Assembly (NCBI RefSeq): GCF_028372415.1
Contig: NC_092876.1
Location: 225,047,528-225,111,527, forward strand
DNA length: 64,000 nucleotides
DNA from: Notamacropus eugenii
Taxonomy: Eukaryota; Chordata; Mammalia; Diprotodontia; Macropodidae
Direction: 5' to 3'
The translations under genes were made by a program, and so were the position numbers. Below the pieces are notes generated by a model. The model ran no database searches and was not told where the DNA came from. It worked only from the letters and a program-made list of their open reading frames with translations. Position 1 is the first letter of the stretch. The number at the start of each line of letters is the position of its first letter. Shown here piece after piece: positions 56,461 to 64,000 of the stretch.

Positions 56461-58040
56461 TGGCTAAGAGCTCCTAATCACTTGAAATTATGATCAGTTA
56501 CCTTCTCATGTATATTTTTATTCTCAAGAAATTTTTCCATGTGCTGTTGTTGACTGACATTTCTACAGCTTATTTACTTTGGGGCCAGGGAAAAAACACT
56601 ATTAACTGAAATCAAATAGCTGAAATAGCTTTTAAAAGTCTCTAGGGAGGGGAAAGAATAATTTATTCACTATTTGGAATAAAGTGGGGTTTTAAGATGG
56701 GCCATACTGAAATGCTCAACATTTGCCAACGCTGTGTCCTTTTCATCAATTAACACTCCAACCTTCCCCAATGCTGCTTCATCTAATTTGCAATGAGTGG
56801 ATTCAACAAGTCAGTTTTGGCCAAAACTTAAATCCTCAGTTACATCTTTGAGTAAAATAAGGAGCCAGAAGATTTTGTCATTAGTAAAATTACTGAAGAC
56901 TAAATTTACTTCATAGATAAATTGCTATGAAAATTAAAAGATTTATTTTTTCTACTGTGAAAATATGAAAAATTCCTTTAAACTTGTATTTTTTCTTAAA
57001 GGATTGCTATTAGGAATGCTTTTGATAGCTAAAAAACTGTCCAAGGAAATATGAGAGAAATCAGCAGGAGACTAAGCTCCTTGACAAGTCTGCCCCAAAG
57101 CTCCCCATCTCTAGTCTTTGGTCTATTTTTGGAATGCTTCCAAAGACTGAATAGTACTTTTCTGATAAAGTAAAAATCATTCCTTAGTTTGATATGTTAC
57201 TAAAAATTGTATTCTAATTCAAAATGGTATATGAAAAGGCATGTGCATAATTAGAAGAAAAAAACCCCTAATACTCTGCCACCAGGTGTCTTATAAACAA
57301 TATGATTCAAAGAACCTTATGTTTAAAAATTAGTTCACCTGAGATCAACTGAATATAAAAGGATATGCTGATCATATATTAGTCCTAACATCAAAAGCAG
57401 CTTATAAATCACCCACCTTGGTTCATCAGCCCTTCTCTGTACAGTAAGGAGAAGGGGAGGCAGAAATGACCTCTATGAATTTGTTGAACATAGGGGCAGG
57501 GTAGAGGATGAATTTTAAAAGGTTAGGGTATGAAATCTGTGACATGCCCATGCTATGTCAGTTATGACTATATCCTCTCTAGAGCAATCAACCAGATAAT
57601 TGCTCTAATGTGAATCTAACCATTATAATTAAGGTTAATTGCTGTGGTGTGAACATCAGCCATGAAGCAGGTTGGTACCTGAAGTTAAATTGAACATTCT
57701 GGGAGCCAAGGCATAGGCAAACACAGAGCCAACTTTCTGCTGAACATCTAAACTCACTGTCAAAATCACTAGAGATTTTATTTGGCAACATAATTGTTGT
57801 TCTATAAAAGAAATGTCATCATTTGAAACAAACTAGGAAAAATTTTCAGTCTGGTATAAGAAAGATGGTATGCAAGCACAGACAAGAATGAAGAATTAGA
57901 CCTGCAAGTGCCTGTCCATTTTTAATGATAGATACGGGTTATTAAGTGATTTTATTTTTCTTACTAAAAACCTAACGATAGATTATGACCTAAGGTGCTT
58001 CTCAAAGGAACAGGCACTGGCACTATGGAACCACTCAGCT
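56461..58040. other. intronic sequence without recognised repeat
   Basis: No exon or repeat family recognised; AT-rich. Confidence 0.4.
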
Positions 58041-58044
58041 AGGG

Positions 58045-58473
58045 CAGTAGCAAAACTGGTCTGCAGACCTTGGGAGATCCCCAAGATCCTTTCAGAAGGT
58101 CCTCAAAGTCAAAAGTGTTTTCAGAATTCTAAAATTTTGTTTGCTTTTTCATTTTCATTTGCTCATAAGCAAAAAGCAGGTTTCCAGAGGCTACATGACA
58201 TGTGAATTAAAGATTTAGCTGCAAACATGAAGAGTTACTCTCTCATCTGCAGAATTGTACTCTTGTTTTACAAATAAATTAATCTATAGATATGCTGGCT
58301 ATGTTGTTTTGCTTATGTTCATTCAGTATTAGCACCAACTAATCATCAAAGAAGGTCTTCTTTTAGAGGAGTGCTTGGCAAGTGGGGCACTGATCAAAGT
58401 TCTTAGAGGGAAGATTTATAATAATTTTTAAGAGTGTAAAGGGGTCCTCAGGCAAAAAGTTTGAGAACTACTG
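58045..58473. mobile_element. hAT-type DNA transposon (non-autonomous), about 429 bp
   Basis: The left end CAGTAGCAAAACTGGTCTGC and right end GGCAAAAAGTTTGAGAACTACTG form imperfect terminal inverted repeats. CAGTAG...CTACTG outer bases and an internal GGTTTCCAGAGGCTACATGA fit Charlie-type hAT elements. Flanking 8-mers do not match convincingly. No transposase frame. Confidence 0.6.
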
Positions 58474-58479
58474 ATGAAG

Positions 58480-58890
58480 TTGCATGGAGAGAGCATCAGA
58501 ATAAGAGTCGAGTATTAGCTTTTTATCACAATTCTTTCATTTAAATCTGTGTGACTTTGAACCCATTACTTGATACCTATGGACCTCAATCTCCCCATCT
58601 ATAAATTAAGGGGTTTGCTCTTTCTCCCAGTAAATTCTTTACAACTTTAGTGTTTGAACCAATAGAGGTTTCCTAGACAATACAGTCCTAAGGAAATGGA
58701 TACAAAGAAAAGAACACCAAATTTGCAGTTGGGAGTCCTACCCTCTTCTGCTCCTTACTAGCTGTGTGACCCTAGGCAAGTTATTTGACCTTTTGAGGTT
58801 CAATTTCCTCATCTGGGAATAATACTTTTACTTTCTACTCACAAGGTTGTGGGAAGGAATATAATTGTAAAGTAGCATTTAAGTGTGAAC
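58480..58890 (+). mobile_element. two adjacent MIR/THER-type SINE relics, sense
   Basis: First: AAATCTGTGTGACTTTGAAC, CTCCCCATCTATAAATTAAG (58480-58650). Second: TTACTAGCTGTGTGACCCTA, TCAATTTCCTCATCTGGGAA (58690-58890). Confidence 0.65.
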
Positions 58891-59700
58891 TATTATGCAT
58901 GATGTGGTAAAAAGATCTAGACATTTAAGACCTGGCTCTCTAAAATCTGTTTTCTCATCTAGCCCATCCCTGAATCAGTGAAAGTTTTATATGTGAAAAG
59001 ATTCTGCCAAACCGGACTCTTTAAACTTTGAAGGCTATAAAAGAAGTTCCAACTTAATTTCCAAGTTCCTCTAATTAATTCCTGGAAGATAAATAATATT
59101 TCCATTGACTTCACCTTAAGAGAAATTTAAAGCAATCCTACAGAAAGGGTAGCTTTGTGTGGACTTAGGCACACTAAAACCAGTGATCATTTCTAAATGC
59201 TTTCTTAGGGAGAGGGGTTAGAAATGATTAGGACTTTTCCCAAATGACAATATTCAATTTTGTTAACATTAGAAAACATACCTTTTCCCCTTCTACATCT
59301 TTTGAAAGTGTCACCATACAACAAATTTTCTATTTTAATTGCCTACTGAATTAATAATTAGAAAGTATGCTACCAAGGCAAACAAAAATTTAATTCCTAC
59401 AAATAAGGATATAAAATATTCAAAATCACATGCTTTATTGTCTCTTCTAAAAACAAAACCTAAGCTTCTGAAATTCTCTTTCATGTTTTCTTCCTAGGTC
59501 CCAAAAGAATCACCTGGAATAATTTCTATACTTGCTTAGCTGTGAACCTGAGATACTTTTGTAGTGGCCAACCTCCTGCCCCATGAGAAGAAACTGATTG
59601 AACTGAGAATGTCTGGGATGCTTTACCCAGATTTGCCTGCACCTGTCTTGTCCTCTCTCTGCATAGTGCCTTTGCTCCTTATGTTGAACCAACTGTTGTG
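58891..59700. other. intronic sequence without recognised repeat
   Basis: No exon or repeat recognised. Confidence 0.4.
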
Positions 59701-59704
59701 TTCA

Positions 59705-60075
59705 ATTCAATTCAATTCATCAAGCACATATCAAATCTTTACTATGTGTCAGGCACTGTGCTAGGTGCAGGGAATTACAAAGAAAAAATGAACAGCTCTC
59801 AAAGAACTTATATTTTAGGGGTAGGACATAATGTGCATAGTAATGTAAATACATGATCATTTGGGGAGCAGAAGAAAACTGATCATTGGAGATACAGGTG
59901 AAGGGGTGATCTGGGGAAAGCTTTCCTTAGATGCTGAGCCTTGAGGAAGTTAGAGACTTTTAAGAGGTAGAGGTGAAAAGGAAACACATTTCAGATATGG
60001 AGGACAGTTTATGCAAGGGCACAAGGTAGGGAATAGAATAAATATCAGGTTCAGGAAATATCTAGCACGTGCATT
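59705..60075 (-). mobile_element. L2-type 3' end relic, antisense
   Basis: Begins with TTCAATTCAATTCAATTCAT, then TACTATGTGTCAGGCACTGT and GTGCTAGGTGCAGGGAATTA: the reverse complement of an L2-type tail, plus diverged body. Confidence 0.6.
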
Positions 60076-60084
60076 TAGAGTACT

Positions 60085-60425
60085 ACATCATCTAGTCTTA
60101 AGAGATTCTTGGTTCACACAGAGGTTAAGTGACTTGCCTATAATGTAACAGATAATGACTAGTGCCATGGCTTCAACCTAAGTCTTCCTAACTTGATGGC
60201 CAGCCCTCTAAATACTACACTACACTCCCTCTCTGAAGTTTTCTCTTCAAAGTTAGGGTTCTACTTCTCTGAAATAATTGGTCAAAATCAAGAAGAGGGG
60301 ATTTTTCTGTTGTTCAAATAAGATCAAAGACAAAATTGGATAGTACAAGAGTATCTAGTTTAATCCTTTCAATTTAACAGATGAGGACAGTGAGGCCCAG
60401 AGAAAGGAACTGAATTAACTAAAAG
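60085..60425 (-). mobile_element. THER/MIR-type SINE relics, antisense
   Basis: GAGGTTAAGTGACTTGCCTA with CTAAATACTACACTACACTC (60085-60240), and AATTTAACAGATGAGGACAG with GTGAGGCCCAGAGAAAGGAA (60340-60425). Confidence 0.55.
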
Positions 60426-60474
60426 CCAATATCAGTTGCTATTATCAGATCTAACATATAATAATGCATTTTGC

Positions 60475-61860
60475 ACCTGGACCACAATGTAATTCATTTT
60501 GGAAAATAAGCCAAAAGTGTACTACAAAGCAGCAATTATAAAAACAATTTGAGTCTGATTAAAAAAATAGAGAGATCATTCAGCAGAACAGATTAAAGCA
60601 ACAGGTAAACCATGAGCATGCTGCTCACTGAACCAAAAGACTCCAATTTTAGCAGGAGAAGAAGTCATCATTTTACAAAGAAATTGCTTGGGAAACAGGA
60701 AAGCAGTTTGGCAGAAACTGGGCGTAGACCTACATCTCACACACTATCCCCAAGATAAACTGCAAATGAATACATGATTTAGACATGAGGCAACATAAAT
60801 TTAGAAGAACAAGGAAGCAATAACCTTTCAGCTCTGTGGATAGGGGAAGGGTTCATTACTAAACAAGAAATGGAGATTGCAGAAAACAGAATGGACAATT
60901 TTGATGATATAAAATTTAAGTTTTTCCATAAACACATCAAATGTAGTTAAAACTAGAATGTAAACAGGTAAATGGGGGAAAAAATCTTCAGAGTAAAGTT
61001 TTTGTTAAAGGGCACATAGCCAAGACATGTATAGAGCTGCCTGTAAAACTAAAGGTCATCTTTCCACTGATAAAAGGCCAAAGGATATGAAAAGAATTAT
61101 TTCAAAGAAAGAAAACTAGACTATCAACAACAAAATGAAAAAAATGATCTGAAGCACTAATAACTAAAGAAATACACATTAGAGCAACACTGAGGTTCCA
61201 TCTTCTAAATATTGGCAAAGACGACAATTAAGGAAACTGGCAAATATTAGAGAGACTGAAAGAAAATAGGCACCCTTATGTATGCATTGTTGGAAGGGCT
61301 ATGAATTGATCCAGCAATTAGGTACTTCTGGAAAGCAATTTGGTACTATGCCCAAAATAATTATAAAACTGTATACTATGACTCCAATCCAAAGATATCA
61401 AAGAGGAAAAAAGAGCCATTGGAACAAAAGTACATAAAGCAGCTCTTTTCAGAGTAGCACCAAATTGGAAGATAGGGTAGTACCCACCTCCTGGGGAACA
61501 GTTAAACAGATAAGGCAGTATGAAGATAACTGAATATCCTTGTGCCACTAGAAATGATCAAACAAGAAGGTTCAGAGTAAACTGTGATGCAATGTGAAAT
61601 AAGCAGAACTGGGAGAACAATTTAAATAATGACAGTAACATCATAAAGGAAAAACAACTATTTGAGACTTCAGAGCTGTGATCACTGTAGTGATAAACCA
61701 CAAGCCAAGAGGAATGACAATGAATTACACAATCTATCAGAGAGGCAATGTACTTAAATCTAGAATGAGACGTGTATTTGGATGTGGTCAATGTGGGGAT
61801 TTGGTTTGCTGGACTATATGTATTTATTATGAGAATTTTTTAAAAAAAAACTTTTTTTTG
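60475..61860 (+). mobile_element. old L1 ORF2 3' half, sense
   Basis: Collinear with L1 ORF2: AAGTGTACTACAAAGCAGCA, then GAAATACACATTAGAGCAAC, CAATTTGGTACTATGCCCAA and GAAATAAGCAGAACTGGGAG. Heavily diverged, no frame. Confidence 0.6.
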
Positions 61861-62081
61861 GGAGCAGGCAATAAGAAGAAAATTATAACAAAAAAAAACT
61901 GGGGGAGGGGTAGCAAACTTGAATTCTTGCTAATTAAGCATATGCATTTTGCACTTTAAAAAAAAACTTATGGAAAGGAGTCATTTTCAGTGTCCTTTTT
62001 TAGGTTTAAATGTCAATTTCCCCTAAACTGACAATGTTGAAAATAAGTCCACTGTTATCCATCTGATGAAAGTAAGCTTAC

Positions 62082-62258
62082 CCTTTTCAATTTGGCAGCA
62101 GCCTCTCCAGAGCGAATTGCGGTCAGCAAACTTTGTCGAATCTGTTCTGGGTCAGCACTTTGGAATGTTAAAGAAGTTTGTCTCTTAAGGGTGAATGATG
62201 GGCGGTCAGTTGATGACTGTCTCTGGCATTTCTGTTCCTTCAGTGAACAGCTAGCTTC
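62082..62258 (-). CDS. COBLL1: COBLL1 penultimate coding exon (WH2 actin-binding motif)
   Basis: Read on the minus strand this is a 177-bp, 59-codon open exon with phase-0 ends. The acceptor is a pyrimidine-rich tract ending TTTCTTTGTATAG and the donor is AAAAGG|GTAAGC. It has no start codon of its own. The peptide begins [10 protein letters not shown], passes through [20 protein letters not shown] and ends with a WH2-type helix and LKR basic motif, [18 protein letters not shown]2 motifs bind monomeric actin. Cordon-bleu family proteins use C-terminal WH2 units in actin assembly at the cell cortex, and COBLL1 carries one near its C-terminus. The reading frame joins without a gap to the exon at 53534-53620 (KR|VTVPSN), which strongly supports the gene model. 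I favour COBLL1 over its paralogue COBL from remembered similarity of the SLTFQS...[24 protein letters not shown] stretch and the SNTISVNGR tail. No frameshift or stop is present. Confidence 0.9.
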
Positions 62259-62514
62259 CTATACAAAGAAACAGAAAATGTTCAGATGGTCCTCAGGAGC
62301 ACAACTGAGGAGGAAGAAGAAGGAAGCAGATAAGCAGAAATGACGGGAGATTACTGGCAAGAGATGGCACGCTTGGGAACAGGGACACATTCCAGTTTTA
62401 TTATTCTTAGAAGAACTTCCAATCTACAAGCATCCTCCATTAAGAGCTCTGTTTCTTTATTTCGGATATATCAACCACTTCTAGGATTTTAAGTGCAAGG
62501 AGCGCTAGAAAGTT

Positions 62515-62785
62515 GTTCTTGTTCCTGCTGTGTCATTTTTTAGTCATGTCTGACTCTTCATGACCCCATTTGGGGTTTTCTTGGCAAAGATACTGGAGTG
62601 GTTTGCCATTTCCCTCTCCAGCTCATTTTACAGATGGAGAACTCAGGTAAACAGGGTTAAGTGACTTGCCCAGGGTCACACAGCTGGTAAGTGTCTAAGG
62701 CTGGATTTGAATTCATGAAGATGAGTCTTCCAGATTCTAAGCCCAGTGCTCTTACCCACCATGTCACATAGCTACCAGCAGCAGA
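62515..62785 (-). mobile_element. marsupial tRNA-derived SINE, antisense
   Basis: TAGTCATGTCTGACTCTTCA, GGGGTTTTCTTGGCAAAGAT, CAGGGTCACACAGCTGGTAA and CACCATGTCACATAGCTACC: near full length. Confidence 0.88.
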
Positions 62786-63239
62786 AATTAGAGAGCAATA
62801 AAAATGAAAGAAGAGTTTCTTCCCTTAAGTTCAAGCTATCACAAAAAAGAAATTTTGTTCATTTTAGATTATAATACTAGAATTAAATAATATAATAAAA
62901 TAGTAACAAAAAATTTACCTTTTTCTCTAGCTTTTTATTAGCAACCAACTTAGAAAACAGTCCTACAATCCAAATACAATGCCATTTCTAAAATGGACAC
63001 ATCATACCATACGTTGGCTAATTTAAGGATCTTGGTGACATTCTAGTTCATTCCACACAATTTTTTTTGTGTGTTCTTGAAAGCACTGCTTTATACAGTG
63101 CTTGATACGTAACAGGATTGTTTGACTAAACCCCAAGTTGTTCAGTACTCTAGGAATTCAACATGTTTTCTGTTCTGCCCAATGAAAATTAAACTAAAAA
63201 GAAATAGAAACTATCAGTATCAGTGACACAAAACTAATG
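62786..63239. other. intronic sequence without recognised repeat
   Basis: AT-rich; no exon or repeat recognised. Confidence 0.4.
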
Positions 63240-63585
63240 AAAATTCTTAGGAATAAACATTTAGAAATAACTAAAAAGAAGGTACTTGCAATTTTAGTCT
63301 TAGAATTTTTTAAAATATATCTTTATGTAAATACAATTATAAAAGACTTAAAAAAGAAATTAAGCAGGACTTAAAAAACTGAAGAAATTATTCTTCATGT
63401 TTAGAATACACCAATATGACAAAAGTGATTATACTATATAAATTAATTTATAGATTTAATGCTATGTCAAATAGTCAGTGTAATATTTTATGTAATTAGA
63501 CAAAAATAACAATAGAATTAATTTGGAAGAACAAAAGGGAAGCTTCAAGAGAAATATTGGGAGTGTGGGGGAAGCAAGAATTAAA
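63240..63585 (+). mobile_element. L1 ORF2 fragment, sense
   Basis: CCAATATGACAAAAGTGATT, AGATTTAATGCTATGTCAAA and ATTTGGAAGAACAAAAGGGA match the L1 ORF2 region between the reverse transcriptase and the C-terminus, diverged. The 73-aa frame over it is not a gene. Confidence 0.55.
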
Positions 63586-63589
63586 GAAG

Positions 63590-63710
63590 ACAGCAGTGAT
63601 GCAATGGAAAAAATGGAGACAGAAGACCCAAGTTCAAATTCTAATTTTCTCTTTGGCTCCACACGTGCTAAGAGAGCTTTTAGGCTTCCTCAATCCTACT
63701 TAATCTTCAG
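63590..63710 (+). mobile_element. possible MIR-type SINE scrap
   Basis: AGTGATGCAATGGAAAAAAT followed by AGACCCAAGTTCAAATTCTA resembles the 5' half of a MIR-type SINE. Confidence 0.35.
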
Positions 63711-63739
63711 CCACACAGTTTGCATCTCAATACCGTGCT

Positions 63740-64000
63740 GTTAGGTAACTAGGTGTGCTCCAATCCGGGACGACCTCGAGGGCAGGGAGACTCCACCCAT
63801 CAGGTATCTCCGGGGGAGAGGCGGAAATACCCGAGCTAGCCGAGCTAGCTCGGTCTGACCTTCTCGAACCCCCGCTGTTCATGGAGGGCCTCGTAAGACT
63901 CTAAGATTTAGAAGTCCCACTTTTACCTGCCCGAGACTGTCCACACAGAATTGAGCTTCCAGTCCCAACAACGTAACATTTGTGTATTCTTAGACCTCAG
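63740..64000. other. CpG-rich block at the right edge, possibly LTR-derived
   Basis: GC content and CpG density jump relative to the AT-rich intron (CCGGGACGACCTCGAGGGCA, CCGAGCTAGCCGAGCTAGCT). Read on the minus strand its end GGATTGGAGCACA closes in CA, as an LTR would, and the rest lies past the window. No coding content recognised. It could instead be a CpG-rich regulatory element. Confidence 0.35.

Larger units (their letters stand above)
53621..62081 (-). other. COBLL1: COBLL1 last intron (8,461 bp)
   Basis: The intron is defined by the donor GTAAGC complementing 62076-62081 and the acceptor AG complementing 53621-53622. It holds an L1 insertion with target-site duplications, MIR-type SINEs, a hAT relic, an old L1 relic at 60475-61860 and a GT/GC tract. 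I saw no further open exon with credible splice sites inside it. Confidence 0.8.
62259..64000 (-). other. COBLL1: COBLL1 next intron, continuing past the right edge
   Basis: Intron upstream of the WH2 exon. It contains a marsupial SINE, an L1 ORF2 scrap and a CpG-rich block at the edge. No additional coding exon is visible, so the preceding exon must lie beyond the window. Confidence 0.6.

Noticed and set aside
62082-62258. Assigning the WH2 exon to COBL instead of COBLL1
   Set aside because: The motif followed by VTVPSNTISVNGR in the next exon fits COBLL1 better from memory. A search would settle it.
6909-62785. SINE 5' ends as tRNA genes
   Set aside because: They are tRNA-derived SINE promoters, diverged and fused to MIR-like cores, with no complete cloverleaf.
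1-64000. CRISPR arrays, operons, bacterial promoters or terminators
   Set aside because: The sequence is clearly a mammalian nuclear genome; short tandem patterns here are microsatellites and retroelement parts.

Overview
The window is from a marsupial nuclear genome, in which most bases belong to interspersed repeats of many ages. The diagnosis rests on the abundant tRNA-derived SINEs beginning GGCAGCTAGGTGGTGCAGTG or carrying the core TGTGACCCTGGGCAAGTCAC, on marsupial-type L1 and ORF1-only half-L1 (HAL1) elements, and on dense old L2, CR1/L3 and MIR/THER relics. An Australian lineage seems more likely than an American one, but the sequence alone does not settle this.

Only one host gene is supported. 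Two minus-strand exons match the C-terminus of COBLL1 (cordon-bleu WH2 repeat protein like 1). A 177-bp in-frame exon at 62082-62258 encodes the WH2-type actin-binding stretch. The terminal exon at 53534-53620 encodes the last 28 residues and the stop, and is followed by an AT-rich 3'UTR reaching to about 52250. The intron between them is 8.46 kb. The next upstream exon lies beyond the right edge. Everything left of about 52 kb is downstream of COBLL1. In other mammals this would be the interval toward GRB14, and I found no GRB14 exon.

Layout: 1-2903, a HAL1 element (copy 1) cut by the window edge; 2904-10185, old L1, L2, CR1/L3 and SINE relics with unassigned stretches; 10186-13597, an L1 lacking almost all of ORF2, with target-site duplications; 13600-20640, L2, MIR, CR1 and SINE relics; 20637-25010, a long antisense L1 carrying three SINE insertions; 25775-25895, a 121-bp alternating pyrimidine-purine microsatellite; 26-31 kb, SINEs and possible LTR material; 31385-35290, two L1 5' regions with opposite polarity, both without ORF2; 36850-44060, an old L1 split by a second HAL1 copy (41031-43775, 14-bp duplication); 44-52 kb, L2, MIR and hAT relics; 52250-64000, the COBLL1 3' end and its introns, which contain an L1 insertion with duplications, a Z-DNA-prone GT/GC tract, a hAT relic and a CpG-rich block at the right edge.

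No intact transposon protein remains: every ORF1 and reverse-transcriptase frame is broken. The recurring theme is L1-type elements that keep the 5'UTR, ORF1 and 3' end but lack ORF2. Such elements would have needed reverse transcriptase supplied in trans by full-length L1s.
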